DNA of 64,000 nt from assembly GCA_001466705.2 (NCBI GenBank), contig LATX02000222.1, forward strand, positions 62,001 through 126,000. Reading direction: 5' to 3'. Below the pieces are notes generated by a model, which was given only the letters and a program-made list of their open reading frames with translations, was not told the DNA's origin and ran no database searches. This DNA comes from Moniliophthora roreri (taxonomy: Eukaryota > Basidiomycota > Agaricomycetes > Agaricales > Marasmiaceae). Each line of letters starts with the position of its first letter. Position 1 is the first letter of the stretch. Of the stretch, positions 1 through 10,734 are shown in pieces. Position numbers and translations under genes: made by a program.

Positions 1-383
1 AAAAACGGATAGTTCAACACTGCCGATTCCTGTAAAGTTATTCCAACTTTTTGTTGAAGTTGCAAAATGATATCCAATAGGACCTCCCGGGAAATCTCGA
101 TGTTCAATCCACATCAACTGTCCAGCTGCTACGTTCGATGCCACCGCTAACGATTGAACTAGCAGAATGACCATGATATAGCTGATGAAGAAGATTTTGT
201 GTCCCCGAGCTTGAGATTGGTCGCGAAGTAAAAGGTAGATGGTTTTGAACGCGAGGCATAGCTCGAAGCCTGATAATACACGTCGTAATTAGTATGCAGC
301 GATTGGACTTGAGGAGAATGAAAAGATGCACCGTAGATAATGCCCGCGAAGGTGTTGCCGATGTAGAGGCATCGCTCAAACAT
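1..383 (-). CDS. Partial multi-pass (7-TM type) membrane protein, Agaricomycete family; runs off the left edge
   Basis: Only the N-terminal part is present. An ATG at 383 opens exon 1 (332-383). An intron at 270-331, with GT/AG ends and a CTAAT branch-like site, leads into exon 2 (1-269) in frame. The spliced product begins MFERCLYIGNTF, continues through a Y-G-F-E-L segment into a first hydrophobic helix, then a second helix (about residues 45-65). A loop HRDFPGGPIGYHF follows. This order, with its PGGP loop, is what I know from the large uncharacterised 7-TM family expanded in Agaricomycetes. Function is unknown; a sensory or receptor role is only a guess from topology. It lies in the same orientation as a second member at 1718-3160, so the two may be a small tandem cluster. 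The rest of the gene is outside the window. Confidence 0.6.
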
Positions 384-1717
384 GAGACTGGATTCGGATT
401 CAGCCGTTCTTGCTTCTGATGTGGAGAAACTTGGGAATCGGTTTTTATATGTCCTGCTTGGACTGAAAAAAGGACCATTCTATGGGTGAGAACGTAGGTA
501 TAGCCATGTTGAAGGATTCAATGCAAAGAGTGTTTCCGAGTCCTGACGCAAAATTTGACGTTCATGACTAGGCAGTGCATCGACTATATCATTGATGTCC
601 TCTACATAGTCACAAGCTTGCAAACATAGCATCTTCGCTTTTCTCCGCCTAGAATTAGGGTCGAGCAATGAACACACAAGACTTTTGAGACGAACTGTGA
701 GGGTATAGGGAGTGCTCACAGAGAACCTATTTTCCTCCTTCTGTCTCTCTTCGACTAGAAAGCCAAAAGCCCTATTCAGTTATTTTTGGCAGGCGAGCAG
801 TGGGGAAATGATTGACAGGTGGAATGTCAGATGGCGTCTGGGGTGACATGGACGTCGAAGAATAAAAAACGTCGGTAACCGGACCCAAGAACGTTCCCGC
901 GGCCGGAAAAATTCCGGCATTCTCCTGGCTTCGGAAGATGGAGATCACCGTCTGATTGATGAGGGACGGCGTTCGCTGCCTGTGAGGTTCCGTCCTTTGA
1001 CTGTAACCGCCATCAGACCTTCCACCCTTCAATATTTCAATCTCTCCACTAATCTTCTGCCAAATATGACCTGTAATTTTCGCACTGGCTGAAGGAAAGA
1101 ACAGATTTTATGCGAGTATCCGGATAATTTGGTTTCCTCATCGCTCAGTCACCAGAGCGTTCTCCTGAGCTAATAATCATTGTTTCCTCGGGCGCTTGGC
1201 TGCGGTTCTTCCTGGGCAGTTGACTTTGGCTTCCTACTCGACTTCGGCTTTCGCATCGTAGTCTTGGTCAGCTCTTGAATATTAGTTTGCAATTCCTTCG
1301 AGCACCCTTCGGGGATATTGTCCTCTGAGACTGTGCATCCGGCCTCACGATTAGGCGCAGGCTTCATAGTCCACGATGGTCCAGCTTGCTTCTCTCTGTT
1401 CTCATCCAACGCTTCAGTATCAGAGGTAGTTATGGGTTGATTGGGTAATGGAGAAGAGAGGATAGGTGCAGAAAAAAAGTTGAACAGTTTTGTATTCCGT
1501 CACTCACAGGATTGTGCACTACCTCTGGCTCATTAAATTACGCACAGGCCCATTGCAAGTCCGTCTTCGCAGACCGCTCGCGATTGAAGGTTATCATATT
1601 GAGCTCTTCAGAGAAACATTCATGTACTCGTTACCCAACTTTCAATCCTCAATCCACTGTAACGGCGTATCCAGAGCTTCTACTGCTACCATCAAACTCG
1701 CGTTCCAATATACTGGG
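384..1717. other. Intergenic; possible uncharacterised leftward exons
   Basis: I see no recognisable gene here. Two leftward open stretches (772-1032 and 1170-1409) encode low-complexity, Ser/Pro/Lys-rich peptides. They could be C-terminal tail exons of the upstream membrane protein or UTR. Neither has a recognisable motif. Confidence 0.3.
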
Positions 1718-3160
1718 TCACTCGCTTGCTTCTTCCTGCTTGAGACCGGTAGCAGAACGGGAAATATCGATTACCGCTGCGGCGTTGTTTTCAATGTTGG
1801 TTGCACGAGACAAACCGACCGTGCTCTCCATATTGTCGCTACTGAGTGTAATGCGAATAATGATGGTTGTCGAAACAAGACCCTATGCTTCGGGTGAGTA
1901 TGAAGCTTGAATTTATCTCGAGGATGACTTGCCGCAATGGGAGCCCAAATACGCAGGCATATATCAAGAATAGAAATGGATGCATCACTGATAGTACTCG
2001 AAGGGGCAGAAAGCACCATGACAATAATGAACAATACGTTAAGGAATGCGGAATACAATAGCCCAGATTCCAACCTGAGAGAGGCACTAGCGTGAAATAG
2101 GAAGAGACGTTGACAGGGAAGATGGACGCACGTTACAGCTATAATTGTTCTGTACATGCTTTTAGACCTTGAGCCAAGGTATGCAACTACCTCACAACTT
2201 ATCCGGAAGATGCGAAAGGCTAGAATGCAACTCTGTATGATCGGGGTTCTGACGAGACAATCAGACGCACCTATCAGAGACGATAACAATAAGTTATTTA
2301 ACCCAACAACCCCTGCAGAAATTGCAACAACGATACTGGGTGAAAGAGGTATCTTCTCGTCGTATCCGAACCAATTCCCCATTACAACAACATCAGAGGA
2401 GGCGAGCACAAGCCCAACGACTAAGTGTACAGCTGGATGAGATTGTCAAGGGCGGAGAACAAACAGTCCTACCATGTGCGGCAACATACAAAAATGCTGG
2501 CAAGATCACGATTCTGCGTCGTTTTCCCCATACCACGTAACAGCGCCACAGCTACAAAATGCATGAGAACCAACTAAAAATAGGTCCAAATGGTAGTTAG
2601 CGCACCAAAATGGCGTCTGATACTAAGCTGTTGCACACGGTCACATGAAACTTTATCTTTATTACGAGAAGTCCGGTTTGGTTCGCACCTTGATGCTAAT
2701 GCGGTTTCATATGAAGCGTCGAAAAATCGAGTTGTTGGTTCCCAGCATCTATCACTATTGCCACTATGCTCAGTCGATACTTCAAGGAAAGGAATGTGAT
2801 ACGTACTATCCATCGTCAGGACTGCTGTAGAAGCAAAAAAGCGCCACGTCGAGAATCATGTCCACCAAAAAATTTGCAGAAACCAGTATGAATAGGATGG
2901 CAGTTGCTAGCAGGTGATACTGATAATGTCCCTTTCTTCTTTTGAGGAGTATGTTCGTGCAAATCCCAAATGATACAATAAATGCACCTCCATGAGCAGT
3001 TCGGATCAGTATGTATAGAACAAAGTTTGCGTGAATCATACCGTAGAATAAAGATTGCACCTAAAGCAGGGGATGAGCTAGTATGCAAATGGAGGGGGAC
3101 CGTCTCGCTTACTGTTGAAGGTATGTGAATTATAGCCAGACGTGAGACATGGTTTCCCAT
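1718..3160 (-). CDS. Multi-pass (7-TM type) membrane protein, same Agaricomycete family
   Basis: Many short exons read leftwards. The start is chosen at the ATG at 3160 (MGNHVSRLAI), because exon 1 (3113-3160) splices in frame through a 19-base exon (3042-3060) into the exon beginning at 2987. The joined reading is SLFYGGAFIVSFG followed by helix 2 and KRRKGHYQYH. Further left, a segment LWRCYVVWGKRRR near 2460-2545 matches the family's R-C-Y-V-V-W loop. Near 2000-2170 a helix IIAVTLESGLLYS follows an intron with donor GTGCGT. The last helix, TTIIIRITLSSDN, lies near 1840-1890, and an in-frame TGA is at 1718-1720. The splice just before that last helix did not fit cleanly in my reading, so the C-terminus is uncertain and some decay is possible. 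Function is unknown; it is a paralogue of the partial gene at the left edge. Confidence 0.5.
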
Positions 3161-4325
3161 CCTGTTACCCTTGTGAGGGAAGTGAGGGATTGTCCTTAGG
3201 AATGTCACTATGAGGTGACTTATTAAGGTCCTGCATGATCATGATTGAACACCTCCTTTAGAATAGAGTCCTGGTGCACGAGAAGATCATCTAAAGATTA
3301 CATTCCATGTGCTGCCCGTGATGCACGCTGCATTGTTCTACCTGTATGTCTCTAAAATGATAACCACATCCCGGTCAAGGACTGACGATATCCACGTCTT
3401 CATCGTGTTGTCCAACATCTATCGATGTGTCCGTACATGGCCTTGGCGATGTCTCGGCGATACTTAACCCGGTTACGAATATCCTGAGCCCTCTATATCC
3501 GATTGATTCGAGGCCCTATATTGATATTGACCGCACAGCAATGAGCAATTTTGATGAGGCATTCGTAAACACTCCACTCACGAAGATTCGAACGCGCTTC
3601 TTTGACCGCGGTTCGTCCTAGTGACCTTTTTGCAGATTTTGAGATGAAAACGATAAACTGAAGTCAGGAATCACTACCTGAGAGCAGATTTCGAACAAAC
3701 CGGGAAGAGAACGTGGAGATTATGGGTGATCACAAGCAGGAATCGTGGATGAAGTTGGCAAACAGCCTTTTTTTTCCTTTCCCGCGACCACGCCACGCTC
3801 TTCTCCGCTTTCGCATCATGTTTGATTAGATCCACGATGAAAGCATGAAGGTGTGGTATGTCACTTAATGCCACAGTTTGGATGGTCAGAATACTGACAG
3901 GACCGATACATAATCCCTTGCTATATCCGCCAGCAAAATCAACAACGCCTCATGTATTCATACATCTATAGAAGCTGGTTATCTGATCGAGGTCAGTTCG
4001 TCATTATTAATATGACTTTAAGCTGCGCAGTTATCGGCCGCCGATGCAGCGTTCGTGTTGTTTCTATCCCACATCCCTCATAGATGACTTCGAACCAATA
4101 CCCGAACATCACGCTAACGCTGGAAAAGGGAGGGAGCGATCACCAGTCTTCGAGGTGGTTCTAAAACATTCTGGAAGGTTCTGAAAGCCGCTCATGACGG
4201 AGCATCGGTCAGGTTTACGCTAGTTTTGGGGTATCTGAAGCATGCAGAAGAGCATATATCCGTTATTAATTGGATTGGGAGACATAGCCTTGCAGTACGA
4301 CACCTCAATTCTATTCGGCTTCCTT
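3161..4325. other. Intergenic, no gene recognised
   Basis: This holds only short unrelated open stretches (for example 3427-3621, rightward) with no known motif and no convincing splice structure. It ends at the first terminal inverted repeat of the element that follows. Confidence 0.4.
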
Positions 4326-4580
4326 CATCAGCGAAATGGACACCTAAATATATTGGAATAAAATGAGTGAAATACGTTATAATGGCCAAAATACATTATA
4401 ATCATTACGGCGTATTTTAATGTAATATAATTGTTGTTCCTTTATTTTAATGGATTAAAATGAACCAAAATGGTTATAATGTATTCTGGCTATTATAATG
4501 TATTTCGGCTATTATAATGTATTATGGCTATTATAATGTATTCTGGCTATTATAATGTATTTTGGCCATTATAACGTATT
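4326..4580 (+). repeat. Left-type element end: TIR plus subterminal AT-rich array, cut by assembly gap
   Basis: The TIR (4326-4352) is followed by repeats of the form GGCYATTATAATGTATTY, about 18 bases apart. Such subterminal arrays are typical transposase-binding regions. The piece stops at the N at 4581. Confidence 0.75.
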
Positions 4581-4581
4581 N
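4581..4581. other. Assembly gap (single N), joint 1
   Basis: The left contig ends within an element end. The right contig starts in unrelated flanking DNA (4582-5024) that precedes another copy of the same element end. Confidence 0.9.
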
Positions 4582-5024
4582 GTCCAGTAGGAGTATTGTA
4601 GCCTCATGCACAATACAATAGAACACATGTAGAATTCATGTAGAGTTCCTTCCGCTGTCAGAGGATTGTATTGTGTCTCTCCAAGACACATTATTCTTGG
4701 ATACTTTGTCTCACAAGTATTCAGTAGCTTACATCCATAGCTTACTAGGTTTCTCCGTCTATCTACGGAACTTATCCTTTAGAGTAGTATAAAAGCAAGC
4801 ATGTATGTAGCTACATTCCTCAGTTCAATTTACATTGACTACTCTGCACATGGCACCTCTATAATCCTCAAGGTTATAACAAGTTCTCGTACAAATGTGA
4901 GTTGAGCACACTCCACTGCGCTTTACGTCTCCGTTCTGTCTCAACATCCAGGAGATCCTAAAGCTTCAAAGAGTAGACACCGCGGCTAGAGACACTCGAA
5001 CCGCAAGGTGCCATTCGTCACCTT
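4582..5024. other. Flanking DNA of a second insertion; weakly LTR-like
   Basis: There is no coding sequence. A TATAAAAGC box near 4788, followed by pyrimidine-rich leader-like sequence, is reminiscent of the end of a retrotransposon LTR, but no partner LTR, primer-binding site or coding region is visible. It differs from the DNA that precedes the element end at 4326. Confidence 0.3.
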
Positions 5025-5340
5025 CATCAGCGAAATGGACACCTAAATATATTGGAATAAAATGAGTGAAATACGTTATAATGGCCAAAATACATTATAA
5101 TCATTACGGCGTATTTTAATGTAATATAATTGTTGTTCCTTTATTTTAATGGATTAAAATGAACCAAAATGGTTATAATGTATTCTGGCTATTATAATGT
5201 ATTTCGGCTATTATAATGTATTATGGCTATTATAATGTATTCTGGCTATTATAATGTATTTTGGCCATTATAACGTATTTCGGCCATTATAATGTATTTC
5301 GGCCATTATAATGTATTTCGGCCATTATAATGTATTTCGC
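5025..5340 (+). repeat. Left-type element end: TIR and about nine subterminal repeats
   Basis: The TIR occupies 5025-5051. Repeats of the ATTATAATGTATT core then run to about 5336 with alternating GGCT/GGCC spacers. This is the fullest left-end copy; 5111-5340 is repeated at 6180-6409. Confidence 0.8.
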
Positions 5341-5708
5341 CGTCAAGGATCCCAGTGACCCTGTCACCAGACCCGGCCACATCACATTCAGACATATATA
5401 GAAACCAGTTAACACATTGAATAATCTTGATCATACTACAAACATGATTGTACATCCATCCTATACGTATCCCGCATTATTACCAGTCCGGTATCCCTCT
5501 ACAAGTAGCAATACAGCAAACTCTAAACACGAATACGTAGCATAAGAGTCCAAACACAAGTACGCAGCATAAGGGTCCAAATACAAGTAGTATTATAGCA
5601 GAAGTCCAAAAACGAATAAGCCGAACGAAAAAGTCCATGACAATCCTATAAGCCGGGGATTAATCAGCTTGAATATCAAACGAAGTAAAGTCAGAAAACT
5701 CGCTTTAG

Positions 5709-6178
5709 TTATTCTTCGTCGTCTGGAGAATTGTAGACTTCCCACTGTGGCGTTGGTAAGTATCCACCCTCCTCATCATCGTCTCCACCCTCGTCGTCGT
5801 CTTCTCCACCCTCGTCGTCGTCTTCTCCACCCTCGTCGTCGTCTTCTCCACCCTCGTCGTCGTCTTCTCCACCCAACTCATCGTCTCCACCCTCAAAGTT
5901 TGGATTATCAGAAAAAGAAGGCGAGAGCCTACTCGTAGCACGACGCCTCGGGGGAACGTTCGAACCATTGCTGGCTCTTGGTCTCTCCTTGGGATTGTTG
6001 GCAGCATCATTTGACGTGGCCGCTTCTGACTCTTTCTGCTTCCTCTTCTCTGCTGCTCGCTCAAGTCTCTTCTGTTTCATCTTGCTTACACCGCTTTCTT
6101 CGCGTGGATCCTCACGAGTTTTCGCTGCTTGTCCAAGACCAGCCTCCGATCCGTATACCCTTCTAAAATGAAGTGTTA
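5709..6178 (-). CDS. C-terminal fragment of the DUF6698-like element protein (duplicate contig end)
   Basis: The reading runs leftward to a stop at 5709. It encodes a basic stretch (KMKQKRLERAAEKRKQKE), a low-complexity middle, four GGEDDDE-type acidic repeats, and the end NSPDDEE. The same 1,068 bases recur at 6180-7247 with only a few substitutions, one of which changes an acidic repeat. The N at 6179 truncates it. It is therefore either another copy or an unmerged overlap of the gene at 6778-8981. Confidence 0.7.
5772..5880. repeat. 21-base coding minisatellite (GGEDDDE units)
   Basis: Tandem units of the type TCTCCACCCTCGTCGTCGTC repeat about five times. On the minus strand they encode acidic Gly-Gly-Glu-Asp-Asp-Asp-Glu heptads near the C-terminus of the DUF6698-like protein. 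The same array lies at 6841-6949, with one unit altered. Confidence 0.85.
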
Positions 6179-6179
6179 N
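6179..6179. other. Assembly gap (single N), joint 2
   Basis: Bases 5111-6178 and 6180-7247 are the same 1,068 bases with no length difference, so the two contigs overlap across this joint. Confidence 0.9.
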
Positions 6180-6777
6180 GTATTTTAATGTAATATAATT
6201 GTTGTTCCTTTATTTTAATGGATTAAAATGAACCAAAATGGTTATAATGTATTCTGGCTATTATAATGTATTTCGGCTATTATAATGTATTATGGCTATT
6301 ATAATGTATTCTGGCTATTATAATGTATTTTGGCCATTATAACGTATTTCGGCCATTATAATGTATTTCGGCCATTATAATGTATTTCGGCCATTATAAT
6401 GTATTTCGCCGTCAAGGATCCCAGTGACCCTGTCACCAGACCCGGCCACATCACATTCAGACATATATAGAAACCAGTTAACACATTGAATAATCTTGAT
6501 CATACTACAAACATGATTGTACATCCATCCTATACGTATCCCGCATTATTACCAGTCCGGTATCCCTCTACAAGTAGCAATACAGCAAACTCTAAACACG
6601 AATACGTAGCATAAGAGTCCAAACACAAGTACGCAGCATAAGGGTCCAAATACAAGTAGTATTATAGCAGAAGTCCAAAAACGAATAAGCCGAACGAAAA
6701 AGTCCATGACAATCCTATAAGCCGGGGATTAATCAGCTTGAATATCAAACGAAGTAAAGTCAGAAAACTCGCTTTAG

Positions 6778-8981
6778 TTATTCTTCGTCGTCTGGAGAAT
6801 TGTAGACTTCCCACTGTGGCGTTGGTAAGTATCCACCCTCCTCATCATCGTCTCCACCCTCGTCGTCGTCTTCTCCACCCTCGTCGTCGTCTTCTCCACC
6901 CTCGTCGTCGTCTTCTCCACCCTCGTCGTCGTCGCCTCCACCCAACTCATCGTCTCCACCCTCAAAGTTTGGATTATCAGAAAAAGAAGGCGAGAGCCTA
7001 CTCGTAGCACGACGCCTCGGGGGAACGTTTGAACCATTGCTGGCTCTTGGTCTCTTCTTGGGATTGTTGGCAGCATCATTTGACGTGGCCGCTTCTGACT
7101 CTTTCTGCTTCCTCTTCTCTGCTGCTCGCTCAAGTCTCTTCTGTTTCATCTTGCTTACACCGCTTTCTTCACGTGGATCCTCACGAGTTTTCGCTGCTTG
7201 TCCAAGACCAGCCTCCGATCCGTATACCCTTCTAAAATGAAGTGTTAGCGACCAAGTCGTGTAACCACTATGAGAAGACTTGCTTGTTGAAATTGCCAAT
7301 GACGACGGTCCGCCAATCCCCTTCATCTTTCAAATCATTGATATCCTCGTCTTCTTCAATCTTGAAGCCGTCGATAACGTTATAATAGAAACTTCTCAAG
7401 TCGAAGTTGCCGTCTACTTGAATCCACCCTACTTCCTTGCACAAGGCGAGGTAAATCTAGACACAAATGAATAAGGGCTCATCTAGTAGATTGCCACGTA
7501 CTAGTACTTCGCAATATGCGATAACCTGGGGGTTTGTTTTCAGCTCAAGGATGCGAGCGACGCACCAGCCTCGTGGGGCGGGGGGTTCGACCATCACTGA
7601 CTTTTTTCCTGTGAAAAGGCACCTTGCCGTCTAAGACTGGACTTTAGTGTCCACCATGATGAGAATGAGTTTCGACTTAACTCTATAAACAAGATGGCCT
7701 TCATGAATGCCTGTTTCATAGTCGTCATCGGCAGCCATCGCATCTTTGCGCATCTCCAAGTTGTATAAAAAATTTGGCAGCTCATCGCTGCGAAGTTCGA
7801 TGGTACGGTCTCGCATATCAGTCACCACCCTTGGTCAAGTTTCAGCATATGTAACAATCAAATAGAGGTATTACTTGCTTTTCAGAGTCATTGGCGGTCG
7901 ACAAAAAAGCCATTGAGAAGTATTCAACAGGCGCAAATAATTTGCAAATGTCTACGCTTGAGAGTCCTCGTACACTCTTGTCACTTGGCGGAAGTGGATT
8001 CGATAACAAGTCCACATAAGGGTTCGGCATTAACCAAGATGGAATCTCGTACGCCAGCCGGTTGATATCGCTAGAACGCACTGCTGACACCTCGGAATCC
8101 ATCTACTTTATCATCAGATTCGCTTTGCATCCATATAGGGAAATACACAGCTCACCTCTCTAAGGATTACATCGTACTCATGATAAGACCTTAGACGCTC
8201 GGCAAATTTGAAGAACGTGTCGATGACTGGGCAATACGCAATTAAACTCTTGTAGTTTGCAAGCATTCGATCTTCTTCCGGTTTGCTTCTGAAGGGCAAT
8301 TAGACAATCTGAACGAGTCAAAAAAATGAACGTACAATTGCGTTGTTCCAATGTCCAAACCGTCGACGTCCGGCAAATGTTTCCTAAACCTTTTGCTTTT
8401 GACCATTACCCAGGAGACGAGATAAGTGATTGACATGAACATGTCGATCGCTCGAACGTAATACTTTGACGCTCGCATGAGACCTGGGGCACCGGTAGAC
8501 AGACTTTTAAGCTCTTCGCTGAAAATGAATTAGACACTGATCGATAAATAAGATATGAGAAAACGCACTCTTCAATACCCTTTTGAATTCCTCTACTGAT
8601 AACGGCTTCGAGGGCACTGGTAACCAGTGAAATGCGCTTCCCTGTTCCCTTACTCTGGGGCACTTCTTCCTCTTCCTCATCGTCTTCGTCCTCATCGTCA
8701 TCGTCTTCTTCATCCTGACACGCTTCAGGTTCACGTGGGGCTCGAACTGGGGTTTTGGGTGGGAGTTTACTGCCCTTGTCTACTCGTTGCCTCTTTGGAG
8801 GTCGCCTCTCGTCATCACGAGATGTTGGACGCGTCCCAGTTCCATTTGTCGCGTTCACGTTTGACTTGTTGATTTGACGCGTAGGGGCAGTCGTGCCGAT
8901 CCTTGAATGCTGAGAAGATTTGAGTGTCGTAGAATTAGAGTTAGGAGCTTGGGCCCTCCTATATACTGAGTTGGGACCCAT
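6778..8981 (-). CDS. DUF6698-like transposon-associated protein
   Basis: The start is set at the ATG at 8981 (MGPNSVYRRAQ). Exon 1 (8569-8981) encodes a basic, disordered N-terminus with PPKRQRVDKGSK and a poly-Asp/Glu tract. Exon 2 begins at 8518 and joins in frame (EELKSLSTGAPGLMRASKYY). Later exons carry ANYKSLIAYCPVIDTFF, SWLMPNPYVDLLSNPLPPSD, SDELPNFLYNLE, YETGIHEGHLVYR, and near 7290-7450 VDGNFDLRSFYYNVIDGF. The order 'nearly random middle, LP-FLY, D-ETG---GHLVYR, W---DG-F--R-FY-N' is what I associate with DUF6698 proteins of Agaricomycete mobile elements. The tail is basic, then has GGEDDDE repeats and ends NSPDDEE. One splice near 7230-7285 is unclear: the obvious donor makes a stop. 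The biochemical role is unknown. It lies 443 bases downstream of, and on the same strand as, the KOW-protein gene. Confidence 0.65.
6841..6949. repeat. 21-base coding minisatellite, second copy
   Basis: This is the same array as at 5772-5880. One unit reads GTCGCCTCC where the other copy has GTCTTCTCC, changing an acidic residue to Gly. Confidence 0.8.
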
Positions 8982-9424
8982 TGGGAAGATGATGGTGGTA
9001 AGGAAGAAAGAAAGAAGCGTAACGTGTGACACCGGGATGGCTTCTTGGGGCCCCACAAGTTGCGACAGCTGCAACACGTGCAATCAACAATCGATGGGCT
9101 ACCGAATAACACGTCCAAGTCGCGAAACGTGTGATAGCGTGTAAAGAGGTCTGGACCTGCCAAAAAAAAAATATTAAGTGCCTTGAGCGATAAGAGATCT
9201 GGATAAGGAAATTGGATCCCATCTAAATCCACCGAAAAGGTTCGACTTACCAGAAAGGAAATATTAGATGACTTGAGTGCTAAAGACTTCTGGTCCCAGA
9301 GGCCAGACACCCACAAGGGGTGGTTACCAGGCAATGTGGGTATGTATTGTCCATGGGTATCAAGAAATACAATGTGTGCTATTGCTACATCTCAAGAAAG
9401 TCCCAAGAAATTGATAAAAGTACA

Positions 9425-10056
9425 TTAACGGTGGCGATTGTTACTATTAGAGTGATCTTTATAGTACTGTCCTAATGCATCTCTAATATCTGTACCGACA
9501 TACAGAACACAAGCATCCGTAGGCAAGAACTTGCATTTGACATTAAAGTCTATGGTATGTCCCTTGATGTCAATCTCGAACCCGTGCAGATATCTGACCC
9601 CGTCATAGTTTGCACTTGACGACTGGTAGACGACCTGGTTTGTGAATTCACCTCTAAAGATGAAAATGGGATCCACTGTGTTTGAGACAGGGTACACCGG
9701 TGACACCTCAACGTTATCCGGTAGCGGGTGCTGCTTCTTGTAATGCTCGATAACAGCAGTCTTATCCCTGTCGCAGATAACGAGACGAATGTTCTCGGGC
9801 TTGTTGTTGAAGCGTTTGCCCAAAATTTCACCTTTGATTTTGGCTTTGAACCATAAATCATGGGTGTTCTCTGCCTCGTATAGCCAGCGTTGACTCGGGT
9901 GGAGACTTCGAGTCTGCCATGTAGGTGTTGAAGGCATCGGATGATGACGATTAGAATCATCAGCCGATACCGTCCACGCCGGATCCGGAGTTGAAGAGCG
10001 AGATCGAGCAGACGAAGGACGATGTGAGCGAAGTGGGGGTGTCGTACTGCGAACGG
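9425..10056 (-). CDS. KOW/Spt5-like element protein, C-terminal fragment (copy 1)
   Basis: The reading ends at 9425 with RSNSNNRHR. It contains the conserved C-terminal block of the element's KOW protein: RWLYEAENTHDLWFKAK, ICDRDKTAVIEHYKKQ, SNTVDPIFIFRGEF and FLPTDACVLYVGT. The copy is cut at 10056 by the next N. A longer open frame running on to 10393 is an artefact of the joint, because it fuses this C-terminus to the N-terminus of the DUF6698-like protein. Confidence 0.7.
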
Positions 10057-10057
10057 N
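10057..10057. other. Assembly gap (single N), joint 3
   Basis: Bases 8748-10056 and 10058-11366 are the same 1,309-base stretch of the element with scattered substitutions and no net length change. Confidence 0.9.
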
Positions 10058-10291
10058 TGGGGTTTTGGGTGGGAGTTTACTGCCCTTGTCTACTCGTTGC
10101 CTCTTTGGAGGTCGCCTCTCGTCATCACGAGATGTTGGACGCGTCCCAGTTCCATTTGTCGCGTTCACGTTTGACTTGTTGATTTGACGCGTAGGGGCAG
10201 TCGTGCCGATCCTTGAATGCTGAGAAGATTTGAGTGTCGTAGAATTAGAGTTAGGAGCTTGGGCCCTCCTATATACTGAGTTGGGACCCAT
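10058..10291 (-). CDS. DUF6698-like element protein, N-terminal fragment
   Basis: The ATG at 10291 opens the same MGPNSVYRRAQ N-terminus as the gene at 8981, through PPKRQRVDKGSKLPPKTP. The remainder is lost at the joint. It is a duplicate contig end. Confidence 0.65.
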
Positions 10292-10734
10292 TGGGAAGAT
10301 GATGGTGGTAAGGAAGAAAGAAAGAAGCGTAACGTGTGACACCGGGATGGCTTCTTGGGGCCCCACAAGTTGCGACAGCTGCAACACGTGCAATCAACAA
10401 TCGATGGGCTACCGAATAACACGTCCAAGTCGCGAAACGTGTGATAGCGTGTAAAGAGGTCTGGACCTGCCAAAAAAAAAATATTAAGCGCCTTGAGCGA
10501 TAAGAGATCTGGATAAGGAAATTGGATCCCATCTAAATCCACCAAAAAGGTTCGACTCACCAGAAAGGAAATATTAGATGACTTGAGCGCTAAAGACTTC
10601 CGGTCCCAGAGGCCAGACACCCACAAGGGGTGGTTACCAGGCAATGTGGGTATGTATTGTCCATGGGTATCAAGAAATACAATGTGTGCTATTGCTACAT
10701 CTCAAGAAAGTCCCAAGAAATTGATAAAAGTACA

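Noticed and set aside
5160..5340. CRISPR-like regular repeats
   Set aside because: Repeats are AT-rich and degenerate, spacers are only 4-6 bases, and they sit next to a TIR in a eukaryotic genome.
5669..5938. Arg/Leu/His-rich rightward open frame (HPRRRLL repeats)
   Set aside because: It is the opposite-strand shadow of the acidic minisatellite in the DUF6698-like gene.
8855..9334. Leftward open frame of 159 residues, present in several copies
   Set aside because: It overlaps the promoter and N-terminus of the DUF6698-like gene in another frame and has no recognisable motif. It recurs only because the contigs repeat.
9425..10393. A 322-residue open frame that seems to fuse the DUF6698-like N-terminus to the KOW-protein C-terminus
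   Set aside because: It crosses the N at 10057, and each half belongs to a different gene elsewhere in the same element. It is an artefact of the joint.
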